A stretch of 64,000 bases of DNA, from assembly GCA_020086605.1 (NCBI GenBank), contig JACBWW010000040.1, positions 3,906,911 through 3,970,910 on the forward strand, given 5' to 3'. The position numbers and the translations under genes are program-made. The notes beneath the pieces were generated by a model. That model searched no databases, was not told the DNA's origin, and was given only the letters and a program-made list of their open reading frames with translations. Below, one piece after another: positions 14,501-29,500 of the stretch (within the stretch, counting starts at the first letter, position 1; every line of letters begins with the position of its first letter). Source of the stretch: Lanius collurio. Its lineage: Eukaryota; Chordata; Aves; Passeriformes; Laniidae.

Positions 14501-17500
14501 TTTCAGCAGTACAGCTACCAAAAAGACAAACATACAGAGCTTTTCCAAGGGTTCCATTCATCCATTTTGATAGATGACATTACAAAATGGATAGACTGTG
14601 CAGTAACTGATGTTGTCTAGTTCTTTCCCAAGGTTACACAGGTTTTTGTCTACTTTTGTAATTTATAAGGTTTTTTGCATGAGCATCACATATGCTAACA
14701 AATTCTTTTGCTGTTGATAAGTTGAGCAGCTGATGTTAAAATAACTTTTCCCCTCTGAATTGTTCAAATCAGTGGTGAGCTATTTAAGACAATTATATTT
14801 GATTTTTTGCATTGTATCTAAAATTCAGGGTGTAATCTTTTGCAAGAACAAATTCTATTTGAACTACTACATTTGAATATGATGAATAATAACAGTGATT
14901 AGTAATAACAGTGCTAGTGAAATAAATACCCTGTAATTGCTCTCTATTCCATCACTGAAAGTTTTTTTGCATACTAAAGCACATTGATTTTATTTAGATG
15001 CCCCAACTAAAACCTGAAACCATCAGTATGACTGGCCTAAACCTCTTCCAGCATTTGTGTAATTTGGCTCGGTTGGCTACGAGTGCTTATGATGGTGGCT
15101 CCAACTCCGAGGTGAGCCTTGGTTCTGTCTCTTGCTTTCCTTCTCTCTGGCACGTGTGGATTTTGTCTCTAAAGGCAAAGATAGAAAAGCACAAAGTGAT
15201 ACCTGTTGCCTGCCTCTCTCTGTGCTGTTTATCATATTGTTAACATAACTGAACTGCATCCACTGTTGAGTTTAAGGAATGGGTTTGTAATATTTACTCG
15301 TCTAATGAAGAACAATCAGGTGATATTCTATTAGTCATACTTAATTCTGACTAGAAATCTGTTATAAAATGTGTGTCAATTTATGTGTTATGTGCTTTAG
15401 AAGTTTCTTTATCCAGAGAAATTACCTCATAAATAAAATTATACTTAGAATATAATTTCTGAGTTTATTTGAGGCAATATTTTTTTCTTGCAGTGAATAC
15501 TGACTATAGTCGTGGTTTTACAGCTTCATTCGAAAGAATTTGTTTGTCAAAAATGAAAATTGACTATTTTAAATTTCAGCCAGTTCTCCTCATGTTTCAG
15601 ACTTTGGAAATATTTCTGAGAAACCTAAAGTTTTGTAGTAATTGGTGTGTGCAGTGATGAGAGTGCAAGCAGTGGAGAAAATGAGATTTTGTTAGTGATT
15701 GAGTCAAGACTCCAAAAGAACGTCTCAGATCAGACAAAAGTAAAATAATGAGGTAATGTTTTGTTTCTGTGTTTGTTTTCCTTTGGTCAAACAGTTGTGT
15801 GGCATGGACCAGTTCTGGGGCATTGCTTTGAGGGCACAGTCTGGTGATGTCAGTCGAGCAGCCATCCAGTACATCAACTCTTACTACATCAACGGTAGGA
15901 ATTTTAATTTTTATCTTCTTTTTTCTGTTTAAAGTGTTTTAAAGAGTACCTAGCACTGTCCTTTTTTTATTCGTAATCTTAAAATGTATTGTTCCAAAGC
16001 TGTGCCTGTATAATTGACTTGAACTGGTATTACAGGTAAAACTGGTCTGGAAAAAGAACAGGAATTTATTAGCAAGTGTATGGAGAGTCTGATGATAGCT
16101 TCGAGTAACCTGGAGCAAGACTCTCATTCAAGTCTGACCATTATTGAGAGAGGGCTCTTAATGCTGAAAACACACCTGGAGGCTTTCAGGAGAAGGTAAA
16201 AAACTCTCTTGATATATTTGGATGCAGAATTTATTTCTACTCCTCTTACCATAATGATGAGTGTGTTAAGAGTTATTACTAATTTAAGGAATGGTTTCTT
16301 TGTGTAAAGGAAAGCCAGTAGGGAATAATTGTGAAAGGCAATAAATAAAGTTTAAACAGTTACCAGAGTGGTCCCTTGTTCTTGTGTAAATGTGTGGATG
16401 TGGTTCATATTTCCCCATCCCTCACCAAAAAAACTTCTTTAAAGTATTTTAATTTTAGTTGAAAAATAGTAAGGATGACATAACTTCCTCTTATTTTGAA
16501 AAAAAAAACCAACCCAACAATTATTTGCAGGTTTTGTCTTTCTCTCGTTGTTTAGCAAACATTTGTATTAAATAGGCTTTGGCAAAAACACTTTTCCCAT
16601 GTTTTTACCTGCTTCCTAAGGTTTGCATATCACCTGAGACAGTGGCAGATTGAAGGCACTGGCATCAGCAGTCACTTGAAAGCCCTGAGTGACAAACAGT
16701 CACTACCTCTAAGGATTGTCTGTCAGCCAGCTGGACTTCCTGACAAGGTGAGTTAAAATTCCTTTTCCTGGCAGACCCTCCCCTGTGAAATGTCAGGAAT
16801 TCCATAGTGCTCTTGGGAAAATAAACCCCCTGTTTTCTTTCAGATGACCATAGAAATGTACCCCAGTGATCAGGTGGCTGATCTCCGAGCAGAAGTCACC
16901 CATTGGTATGAAAATTTGCAGAAGGAGCAGATAAATCAGCAAGCACAACTTCAGGAGTTTGGCCAAAGCAGCCGCAAAGGGGATTTCCCTGGTGAGCTCT
17001 TTCTACCTGGAAGTTTTGCCTTTACAACTGAAATGATTGTGGGTTTTTTTTCCCCCCAGATATCCCAGCTAAGCAAGCATTATGATTTATTTTCTTTAGC
17101 TCTGGTTCTAATTAGTACCACCCTCACTTCTGATTAATAGTGTTGTTTCTTAAGCACTGCCATTTATTTGAAATGGTTCCTGCATCTGTCAGAAGTCCTT
17201 AGATCTATCCAAGTTCCATGTTCCAGTAGATTTCCCTCCACTTTATTTTTCTTCTTGTTTGAATTATATTATTTCTGTAAACTGGAGATACTGTTGCACA
17301 CAACTTGATAAAGTTCTATATTTCTGTATTTCTTATTCTGTATTTCATCTGATTCATACACTTCAGGCTCTGCCATTGATTCAGAGTTTGAAGCCATAAT
17401 TCACATTCATAATTTATGCTCTAAATACATTTATTCCAGTCATGGGGAAGATCTCCCTTACTCCTGCAATTGCTTTTTAATTTATGGTCGTCCTGTAGCA

Positions 17501-20500
17501 AAAATGATTCTTCTGCCTGCTTTGAGGCTCTGAATTTGGAATGTCACCTTGCTCCTGAGATGGCCATTGCTTGCTTACTATAGTGACTATGCATCCTGTT
17601 GTTGTTTCCTCTTAATGTGTTTGTGAGTAAATTAGAATTCGTGCTTTATCCTTCAGGAGGGTGTTTTCTAAATGCTCTTGGTGTTATATATTACAACATT
17701 CTTATCAGTTACTGCTGTTCAAAATGTTTTCTGAATTATCTTCATGTTTTCTTGGTTTTCCTCTCATTATAAGCATGAGTTAACTTGTAATGAATAATTA
17801 TGTGAACAAATACTGTCCATGAACAGCTCCTTCCAACACCACTATTAGTGTATGTTTAAACAGGATTCAGACTTGCTTTTCACAGTTTAACAACTTCTAA
17901 AAAACATGTTTTAATGAGACACAATATAAGTAAACCAGACTGAATTTTGGACACAGTTAATTGCCTTCTTTGTAAAATCCTTTTCCAGCCACTCATAGAA
18001 GCACTTTTAGTAAAGAAATTGTCTTGTTTTCCACCATTTAGTAGAAAATACTTATTTTTGTTGTAACTGGGATTTTAGAAACCTGTGGACATGTTGGGCA
18101 AAGTGTGCTGTAAGAAGAGAGTCTTGATGTCTGCACCAAATGAAATTCTTATCTTTTCATTGGACAGGTTTCTTGTTCAGCATGGAGTTCTTTGCAGGGT
18201 GTTCTCAGTTTTTCCTTTCTAAAGTGGATGTGACTTGTTTGGTTCTAACTTACATTTAAGTGAGATTAATCATTGCTTCTTTGACTTGACCACAAGTGTG
18301 TGGCACAAGGGGATTTTGTTGATGATCACAATCGTTTTCCATTGTCCTGTGGTGTAGTGTCATTTACTACAAAATATGGAAGATGTGTTTAAATTTCTCT
18401 TATAAACACTTTTCACTGCAAGGTTGGGTGACCTATATATGGAAAGGTTATTTCTGAATACATGCAAGTAAATTTAGTTTAATGTAATAACCACTTTTCT
18501 TAAGGAAATTACATTCAGTTTTTGCCTCTTTTTATTTGCTACTGAGGGGTGTATTATTCAAACTATGACACTGAAGCTGTGATTCCAGAATTTTGCTGAA
18601 ATAAGCTTTTATCCTAGGTGGCCTCATGGGACCTGTGAGAATGATTTCATCTGGGCACGAGCTGACAACTGACTATGATGAAAAAACGCTCCATGAGTTG
18701 GGGTTTAAGGATATGCAGGTACTGCCAGCCTGGAGAGCAGTCCCTTGGAAACAGGGGCAATACTTTGCTTTAGTGTTGTGCAGTTGATTGCTGTGCCTGG
18801 GCTGGGTGTGATCAGTGTGTGAGGGTGATGCCAGCTCAGGACTGGAGTGTCCCCAGCCTCAGGGGCACAATGAGGAGTTCAGCTACACCAGGAATGCCTT
18901 AAGTGAAGGCAAACCCACGCTTCATTTGTGGCAGTTGTTGAAAATGCTGCAAAGTAAAGATTTGACTACAAAATAAAAATTGAAATTTTTTATTCTGCTC
19001 CTTGGGATAAAAAACCATGGCTTATCATAAAATTGTCTCCCTGCACCTTGTCTGTCTCTGTTCCAGATGGTGTTTGTATCCCTGGGTGCCCCCAGGAGAG
19101 AACGGAAAGGTGAAGGTGTCCAGCTCCCAGCTTCCTGCCTACCTCCTCCTCAGAAGGACAACATTCCAATGCTTTTACTCCTGCAAGAACCTCATCTTAC
19201 CACCCTTTTTGATTTGTTAGAGATGCTGGCCTCTTTTAAGCCTCCTTCTGGAGAAGTGGCTATGGAAGATAGTGAGGTAATTTAGAGTAATTTTATTAGA
19301 ACAATTACATTTAAGTCTTACTTAATTGGATCTGGTTTTCCTGTGTAAGCCTACTTCTCATGTACACTGGTCAATTGTTAGAGATGTTTATTGCCTGCTT
19401 ATTCACTTGTGGTAAAATCTTTATCAACATTTCTCTTATTAGCAGTATTGTTCTGATATGTTCCAAATATTGTAGAAGCTGTAAAAATAATTCTTAAGAA
19501 ACAATACTGGTCACTCATAATGGGAGGTGGCTTGAAGAAAGGTTTGTAAAGTTGTATTGCAAAAACTCAAGCTTTGTCTTGTTTGCCATCATTAGCTTGA
19601 GGGAAATTAAATAATACATAGTAGATTTGAACCTGTAGTTTATTTATCAGTTTAATGTGCATTTAAATATTCCAAAATATGTGATATGATTTAAAGATCA
19701 TGTCCCTTAGTTTCTTCCAAGATGAGACTTCAACTGTCATGTCCTAATTATTTATTAGATAGGAAACAGCTTATTAATTAAGGAGAAGTACATTTTGGGG
19801 CTTTGAAATCTCATTTTCTCAAAGAAGTTCCCAATAAGAATGGTTGTGGTTTGCTTTGTCAGAGTGCAAGGTGTGAAGAGCTCCATCTCCATGCAGAAAA
19901 CTTATCCAGACGTGTCTGGGAACTGTTAATGCTCTTACCAACATGCCCTAATATGCTGCAGGCATTCCAGAATATTTCTGATGAGCAGGTGAGCAGAGTT
20001 TTACATATTTATCTCTATTATACATTAATGTTTTAGCATGCAGTGTTTTAGTTGAATTTTCCCTGAATGGGAATGTTGAGTAATAAATATGTTAAGTATG
20101 CTGAGACACAAGTAAACCTAATAAATCTCAAACTAAACAGACACGTCAGCTTAGCTCCCAAAGTTTGTTTTTATCATTTCTTTTCAAAATTTATTTTATA
20201 AATGAAAAGAATAGTCAGTAATAATGATCACAATCTTTTGGCTTGAATTCAAAGAGCAGGTTCTTCAGCTGCAGCCTGGCTTTAACACTGTGACTGTTGT
20301 GACAGTGACAGTTTTGTACTCTTTTCTCTAAGTTCACAGCATGGGTTGGTTGGAGGCATAGTTGATTTTGTGTCCTAGAGATGAAAATATTATTCAGCCT
20401 CTTTCAAAGTGAAAGTACATCCTAAGAGATTTTAGATATAACAGCTCTTTATGCACATATGCATCAAAATTTTGGTGGAAGTTACAGTTCAGACTGTAAC

Positions 20501-23500
20501 ATTTGCTTTCCTCTAATTTAAAGTTGTGTGTGTGTTAGCATGCAGTGATGTTGCCTTTTCATTATTCAAATTGCTAATCAAGTATAGAAATATGCTTGGA
20601 ATTGTCTAATTTCAGATAACACATGAAATTAAACCCCAAATAATTTGTCCATGCCACTTGAAAAATCTTCTGCCTTAACTTTTAGGTAGATCAACATTAC
20701 ATATAATTATGTTAATTGTTTTCTACCTTTTTTTCCTCTTTTAAGGGTAATGATGGCTTTAGCTGGAAGGACCTTCTGCGAATAAAAAGTGCCCATAAAC
20801 TTTTGTATGCCCTGGAAATTATTGAAGCTTTGGGAAAGCCCAACAGGAGAATAAGACGTGAATCTACGGTAGTTTTCTTGCAGAATATCCATGTTCCTCT
20901 GAACCAACACATGTATCAGTGATTTATTTCATAATATTATAATTCTTTAGCTGTTGTTACAATTAATCTTGTTTATCTTTAGGGAAGTTACAGTGACCTT
21001 TACCCAGACTCAGATGATTCAAGTGAAGATCAAATAGAAAACAGTAAAAACACGTGGAGCTGCAAGGTTTGTTTCTCCTACGGTGTTCTATGATACCTAA
21101 GACAGTTTTTCATGGGAGATATAAAATAAAAACCTATTTGAAACATCATTAATCTTAAAGTTTCTTATCTCAAATTTAGGAATAACATTTGCAAGTTTTT
21201 CTGTGTTACCAGGCCTGTAAATGTGTTGCAGCCATGTACAATTATTTTGTTTGTTTTCATTAAATATCCAGCTGAATAGTTTATAATTTATTTATTCATT
21301 AATTTGCAAAGCTTAGGTTGGTATTGAACTGATCTTAGTGACATTTCTGTGTCTGCTTTATCTCACATTGGTTCCATAATATACTTACAGTTTGTTGCTG
21401 CTGGGGGCCTCCAACAGTTACTGGAAATTTTCAATTCTGGAATACTAGAGCCTAAAGAACAGGAATCATGGACTGTGGTAGGTGTTTATTCACCTTTTCT
21501 CTCCAAAAGAATATTTCTGTTATTTGTAAAGAGACTTTTAATACTTGGACCCTCTGTTACAGTTATTTTTGTGTTGTGAAATGGATTCATTCTCTGAAGC
21601 CACCAGAGTCTATGCAGTAGCATCTCTTTTGAATATTTTATATTCCTGAAAGAGTTTATTTAAAAGAAATCACCCTTCCTGTTTATCTCTTTTGAATATT
21701 TTATATTCCTGAAAGAGTTTATTTAAAAGAAATCACCCTTCCTGTTTTTCTGTGTATTTTGGGAGGTGGGGAATGGTCCATTCTTAAAATTGTAAATCAT
21801 GGAACCTTAGAGGGGAAAAAAAAAAAAATCCAAGTTCCTTCCTCAGGAATGATTGCAGCTGCATTGCTATTACAATAACAGATCACACTTTTTTAAAGCA
21901 GTCAAAAGTAGCCAAACAAGAATAGAGTACTTTAGTTTTGCTCTTTTTTTTGCTTATTTCAGGGAAGATTGTTATTTGGAAAATTATTTTTTATAGTCTG
22001 TATTAAAAGCAGTGATCTGTTAATTATCTTTCCCTTGAAGAGGCCAAGAAATACCATTTTCACTTGCTGTCAGTGAGACAATTAGCATAGTGGCTGTGGT
22101 GTTAATAAAGACACTTCTCAATAATGAGCATGATTATTAGTCATTCTTACATAATGTCTTTTTCATTATTATTCTATCATTAGTTTGAGCTAAATCGAAG
22201 TTACTTTGAGTTTTTTATCCTTTATACCTTGCTGAGGATTTCAGTTGCAAATTCCATAGTAGGCATTGAATTATGTGTAAAACAAATCCCTCAAACCCAA
22301 AGATTTCATTTCCTTCCTCCTCCCAGTGGCAGCTGGACTGTCTGGCTTGCTTGCTGAAGCTCATCTGCCAGTTTGCAGTGGATCCCTCAGATCTGGATTT
22401 GGCTTATCACGATGTCTTTGCCTGGTCTGGGGTCGCAGAGAGCCACAGGAAAAGGACGTGGCCGGGCAAGTCCCGGAAGACAACGAGTGACCACGTGAAG
22501 GGCCTTCATATCCCTCGTCTGACAGAGGTAGGAGACAGCCAGAGGTTCTGTGACCTTTACAAAAGGACTCTTTTTCTGAAAGAGTAAATGTTGAAGTCCT
22601 CAGTTTAGTAATAAAATAATGTAGTGGGAAAGTTAGTAGGACTAATTGATATCAGTAACGTTAATTGATATCTCTGAGAAAGTATTTTAATAGCTTTAAA
22701 CCTGGCAACTAAAAGGTGTTTTGCTGATTGGTGAACACATTAATTGGGAATTCAGAATTCCAGTAGTTTGTCCCTGTTTCTTAGATTTTGTTTCCTAAAT
22801 TGGTCAGTCCTTTTTTACAGTAACAGATTATTATTAACCTGTGATAGCATGGTTATAACACGAGCTGTCCTCATCCTCGCTCAATCCATTTTGGATTCCT
22901 TTAGTAAACACTAAAATAACTTTATTAGGGATATCTGAGTGAGTGTATGGTGAACTTACCTGCAGCTGTAAACCTTCCTGCCAGATTCCTGCATGCTCAT
23001 TTCCTAAAACAGGCCAAGCACGTGGAATGTTTTGGCATCAGGGAAACATTCACTATAAATCGACTTGGTTGGGCACAGCACCAGCTGTGACTGCCAGAAA
23101 GTGCAGGTCTGAACTCTGAGCTGGAGCCAAACTTCCCATTTGTTATACCTGGAAAGTCCTTAACCATTCTATAAATATCTGCTATTTCCAACAAAACAAA
23201 CCCCTAAATCCCCAGGGCTACTGTCATACAGGGAAGTTAGCAAATGTGTTAAATTTCTAACATGTAAATACTGCTGTCAGTTTCTTTTACTGGTTTTAAA
23301 TTTTTAATTGTCAGTTGATTGATATTTTTGATTGCAGTGGATTTGGTATTTAAGTATTTTGAGATCCTCTTCAGGCCTGGATTTTAAAATTCTGTGTAGT
23401 CTGTCAGGTTCTCTAAAGATGAATATTTTAAGTGAATGTATGGTCAATAAAATGTGTTGATCAAAGAGATAGGCAAAATGTAAGTGTCCAGCCTCATCCT

Positions 23501-26500
23501 CAACCCTGTTTCTTCAAGCCTAAGGTTTTTAAAAGGCTGTGAGTAGTTTATGCTTTTAAAAAAACACTGTGTTTTTACTGGAAAGATTGAATAAATGGTT
23601 GATTTTCCTGTTCAGTTGCATTGTCTTTCTTAGAGAAACAGAAATTTTAGCATCTAGACCTAGTCAGTGAAACATGGGATTTTAGCTGTGCTTTAATAAA
23701 AACAGTAAATTGTTAACTGTGAAGATGCTGTGATTTGCCTTTGGCTCTTCCTCCTCTGCACAGGTGGGTTTATTTAGATTCACACAGTGTGTATAATTGA
23801 AAAACAGATCAAAAAGCTTGTTGTTATATTAACTTGTTTTTTTGTTTTTTTTTCTTTTGACTTCAATTTTTAAAGGTGTTTCTTGTACTTGTCCAGGGAA
23901 CCAGTTTGATTCAGCGACTTATGTCAGTTGCTTATACATATGACAACTTGGCACCTAGGTACAATATTTTTTTATTTTTGTGATAAAGCTGATCGAGTGT
24001 GCGCATTTTCATCGCTGCTTTAGTTCACAAGTCCAGGGCTCTTCCAGCTGTGGTCCCCACTGACAGCCCCATCAGAAATTGGTTCCAGGGGCTGTAGACT
24101 TGCTTTTCTTAGTCACCTCCTGTGGTTATCCTGCCCTCAAAGCAGTGGTGGAGAGGAGAGGGGTGAGAACTCTGTGGTCAGGGTGTAAGGCATGGATATA
24201 TAACCTATATATGATGTGCTTTCTTAAATTCTCATGCCAAAATCCCTTCTTCATTTTCTCCAGAGCATTCTCAATTTCAAGGCAGCGTAAAGGAGAAATT
24301 AAAATAAATTCACTTTTATGTTGCTTAGTCATCTGCCGGTTTTGACTTATTTTTTTTCATCCTGCTGAAATTACTGTTTTAGCCATTGTGCAGATACTGA
24401 AGGCAAAATTTTACCTATTGGAGATTTGGGTCCAGTTGCCTTTTTGTCCTGAGAAAAGCAATTCTGTGTAAGTGACTGCATTGTGGCAGTCAGACTGATG
24501 CTGGGGAGGTCAGATTTTTGTTACATTGGTATTGTAGAAAAGACTCCAAGTGATGGGTAGTGCTTTACCATATTTTTAGAAGATTGTTAAGGACATTCAG
24601 AACATTTCCAGTCAAGTCTGCAAGTGTGCTTGACTTCAACCAATAGTTGAGTTGCAGGAATAATTTTAAGTATATATGCTATGGTTTTGGTTTCAGAACC
24701 TTTTTTTGTAATTAATAAAAATGTAGGTAAATAAATATAAACATTTAAAGTTTGCAAATGTTTATTCAGAGCGTGGTTTCTGTAGAAGAAAACTAGATTT
24801 CTTCTGTATGGGTCAGTTCTTAGCTCTGTTTGACATCTCTATTTTTGATAAAATAAAGGGACTGTGGGTACTTCTTGACTTCTAATCTTGTAGTTAGTAC
24901 AGCTTTATGGGGGTGACTTGAAGGTTTTCATAGTTTTATTATTGATGCCAATTTTGAATACTGCAAGAAATTAATCCTTTTAAGATGGATAATTTTCCAA
25001 GTGGTTACTTAAGAGTAACTGTGTTACGCCTTGCGTGTACTTGTATTTCTAAGTGATAATCTGTTACATTCTGTGATAAAGTTCAAATGATTTTCTCTTC
25101 TTCCCATCAGAGTGTTGAAGGCTCAGTCTGATCACAGGTCAAGGCATGAAGGTCAGTGCTGCAAACCAGCTGTGTTAGGACTTAATAATAGGGACAGCAA
25201 ATTGATGATGATAATAAGTTATGGGTTTGATTTATTCCACCATTAGAATGCTGGAAAATTGTGTTACTCCAAGGAAATATCTGTGGTTTCTGAGTGAAAA
25301 CCAGTCTGGGTTTTTCACTGATTCACCTTCTGGCCTAAATCCAGTCCAAGTTTTCTCCCCAGTCTTGATTTAGGGTGAAATCCTCTCGTGGTTATTCCCC
25401 GATCCACTTTCCAGGTGAAATCCAGTCTGGGTTTCCCTCCGATCCTGATTTTGCGTGAAATCCGGCCCAGGTTTTTCCCTGAGCCACTTCCCAGGAGAAA
25501 TCCGGTCCAGTTTTCTCTCAGCCCTGATTCCAGGGGAAATCTGCTCCGGGTTTTCCCCCCGATCAAGTTTCCCAGAGAATTCCTGGCTGGATTTTTCCCG
25601 ATCCTGTTTCTGGCTGAAATCTCTTCTAGGTTTTCCCAATCCACTTTCCAGGCTAAATTCCGTCTGGATTTCCCCCCGTTCTTGCTCCCAGCTCTGATCC
25701 TCAAACTTTATATCAGACTTGGAAGGGGGGAAATTCGGTTTTATTTTGGAAGTGAAGCTGGGACAGGGGTTGGAAGCATTTTGCAGCCTGTGAGTTTGTC
25801 CATGGGCAGCAGCAGCTTCCCTCTTGCCTCAATATTCCTGATTGGGCTTGAGGCAGAAACTCCATGTGAGAATTTTTAGCCTGAGTGACTTCAATGAGAA
25901 CAGCAAATGCAGACAAATCCCATACAGCACTTTATCCTGCATTAATAACCAATGGCAGAGGTATCCAGGCAGGATCCTGTCAAAATGGAACAGTTTGCAA
26001 AGAAGAAAATATGAAATTCAGATGGAAGTTAAGGAGAAGATGAGGGGGCTATCAAGAATTAAGGCTTTGTTGCACTGGAAAAGTTGAAATTAGACCTTAT
26101 TCCAAGAGCAGCTTTCTTTAACCTGCCAAGAGAAGCGGCTTCATTGGCAAGACAGGTGGGATCCTATCCCATAAAAAGCTGTCCTGGCACCTTTGGACAC
26201 ATTTGTAACTGAGTGTTCATGCCTTGTTTACTTGAGCAAACCCCAGCAGTTGCTGTCATTGGATGAGTCTGTGCTTTGGCTCTTGGGCTCTCTCCTACAT
26301 AATTGAAGATGAAGAATGGTTTCTCTGTTGATAATTCCTTTAAAAAACAGGGTATTTGGAAGTGTAGTCTGTGAAAGCATTATTGAAACTTGAAAGTTCT
26401 TGAAAGAGTTATTAGCAGAGGAGAGGTGACACTGGATGGAGTCTGAAGCACTCCAAAATACTTATTCTTGCTCTAAGTTCCTTACAAAGGTGCTACCTAA

Positions 26501-29500
26501 GAATTTTCAAAGTTACTTGGGGGCTGCAAGATGATTGAAATGGAACTTCTGTGTGAGGCAACACAAATGTGGTCACAGAAATTAGTACAAAACAGGAAAT
26601 AAGTGTGAAGATGTGATGCAAAGCACCAGCTCACTGGTTAAGAAGTAGAGATGCAGGAAAGGCTTGTGCCCCTCACTGATAATATTTAATCTGATTAAAT
26701 GGACATCATTAGTACAGAGTCAGTATTTAATAAGCATATTGGTAAAACTCTTGAGTTTAGATTGTATCCTATATGCCTAGGAAAAATTTAGCCTTGCCTG
26801 TTAGTGTGACTGAAATAAATGTTGTTTGTGCTGGACTGTGCCACCCTTCCACCCAAAAAGCCTTTGCTGTTACTCAGAGTGGCATTTCTCTGCTCCTCTT
26901 TCAGTCACTCACTATTCCATGTGGCTCTTGGTGAGCTGGGCTCACTGCTGCTCCTTGGTGAAATCCAGTCTGGCTGACAGTGACCATTTGCAAGACTGGC
27001 TCAAGAAACTCACCCTTCTTATTCCAGAGGTGAGGTTGTTGCATTCCTAATTAGTGCCATTAACTTTGGTTTGCCATTAAATTCAAGCTATGTATTTTCC
27101 TGCTAGAAGTGGCAGGATCTGCCTCAGGTACTTGCAGTGCTTTGTAAGAAGTGATCATTGTAAGGTGGCACGTCCATGGTCGATGGCAAACCATGTTAGG
27201 AACTCTCACCTTTGTTCTTGGCTTCTGTTTGAAGGTCATTCTTTCATTGTCATTTCATTTGTTAAAATTCCTGGGCAATTTGTTGAAATTTCTAGGTGGT
27301 GCCACCTGACTTGAATTAGCTTAAATGTACTTCCCCCGTTACATTTTTATATTATTTTTAAAATTATTTTTATTTTGCTCTACTTAGAATCACAAAATTA
27401 GGTGAATGAGAATTGATACAAAAATCTTTGTCATGGCCAAACCTTTGTCTAGCTTTAAGTAATTCTTTCTCACGTAATAAAGGCTTGAAAATTGCATCAA
27501 TATATTCACAGTAGATAATTTTTGTATTTACAAGGGGTTGCCTAAAGGTGCAATGTGGACATGAATTGATAATTCTTAACTGTTGCTTTATTACTCAAGT
27601 ACAGGAAAAGCTTACAGGCTGACTCCTTTTAAAATCCCTGGGAATGAGAGAGTGCAGACTTCCAAAGCTGGGTTAGAGATAGACTGTGGATCTTTTTCTT
27701 CATAAAAGAAAGAAGAAAATATTTCTTCTAATGAAATTCAATTAATTAATTGTTAGGAATGGGTAAGGGTAAATTCAGGATTCATGTAGATTTCCTTGAT
27801 TTGCCAGATGAGATATTTTCTATTCTAGTCACTGTCATCTTTCCTGTAGAAAATACATAACTCAAGAGACACGGGGCACGGACAAATCATCTTTTTAGAC
27901 CAATGTATTTTACATTTTTCTGAAAGCAGTTTAAATGCACATTATCTGTAATAGCTGTTTTTAGAAAGACACATTCTACTCTGATAACCTCATAGATTAG
28001 AGGCATTTATGTGTCAATGAAAGAAAAACATACAAAAGAAAAAAATATTCCAAATAAAGTGTGTAATCATTTATTTGTATGGTTTTTCCTAGACTGCTGT
28101 TCGCCACGAGTCTTGCAATGGTTTGTACAAATTATCTCTCTCTGGCCTCGATGGGGGAGACTCAATCAATCGCTCCTTTCTGCTGCTGGCTGCATCAACC
28201 CTGCTAAAATTTCTCCCTGATGCTCAAGCTCTGAAACCAATTAGGGTAAGAATTTAAGAACTGTCAAAGCTTTATCAAAGATATAGTCAAATATATTTTT
28301 TTAATATAAAAATTAAACTTGGTAGCACATTGTCATTATGTCTGATATACTGTTTCACATACATAGAGATATTAAGGCTTCTGGCTTAGATGTTTCCAGA
28401 ACCTTTCCAAAAGTGGTTAAACTGTGACACTGAAGTAATTTACAGCTTAGCTGTGCCTGGAGAAATGCAGAACAGCTTTTAGAAAGTGCTCTTGTTCTTG
28501 AATTTCAATGTCCATGTAACAGATATCTTTTTAAAGAGTTAAATTAAAACAGTCTACAGAAGATTTTGCAATATTTGTCTCATTTTCAGAAGAGTTTAAA
28601 ATTAGATCTGTATTAACTAATATTGAAATCAGCCCAAGTTCTTCATGTTTTGTCCAGTCTAATCCTGAATACTTTGTGATTTGCTGTGGGTGGGATGAAC
28701 TCCACACTATCCTACAAATTTTTTACAGGTCTGGCCGATCACCCTGACATTTTTTCAAGAAAATTAATAAATATTGCAGTAGAAAAATAGAGCACACATT
28801 GTTACCCTTGTAAAATACATTGTTCTTATACCTTAGAGACTTGAAGAAAGTAATATTCTTGTAACACAGTTACTGGCTTTGATGTGTTTTTTTTTCTTAA
28901 TATAGCTATTTTGTCTTGTACTTCAGAACAAAAGCAATTTCTTTCCACAGATAGAGGACTATGAAGAGGAAACTGTGCTGCGCCCTGGTTGTAAGGAATA
29001 TTTTTGGCTGCTGTGCAAACTGATTGATAACATTCATGTCAAAGATGCAAGTCAGGTAGGTTTGCTTTGCATTCATATCAATGTTTATTTCTTTTTAATT
29101 TGTGACTTCAGACATTTTTTTCTTAAGATATGATGAACTGCTGGGAACAGCTCTTGGATCTCTCCCATCTCCCAGCTTTCCCTACTGTGATGTGCATTTA
29201 GTAGCTCTTGGAAGCTTCAGGTAGTGACTCTGTGGAGTCAGGAAGGGGAGGTTGTTTAACACACAGTGAAGGTGAACTTAGTTGAAGGTCACAGACATGG
29301 GAATACTTTAATTGTCTATGAGATTCACCGTTGATAATTTCAGTTTTCTTAGGAGGACCTAATCAAGTATTCGATTAAAGCTGAAAGAGTTAAATTCAGT
29401 TAACAACCACTTAGCAGAAGTTAGAAAACTTATGTTTGAAAATGAGTTTTAATTACCTCTGGTTTTCTGTGTGCAATAATAAAATTTCCTCCAAAAGAAG

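Noticed and set aside
14998..15000. ATG starts at 14998, 16844 and 19067 as alternative gene starts
   Set aside because: Each immediately follows a splice acceptor and lies within one continuous spliced frame; no promoter-like region precedes them.
25315..25704. Minus-strand 129-codon frame (and plus-strand 163-codon frame at 25388-25879)
   Set aside because: Both lie over the 40-bp minisatellite; the repetitive sequence lacks stops by chance and matches no protein family.
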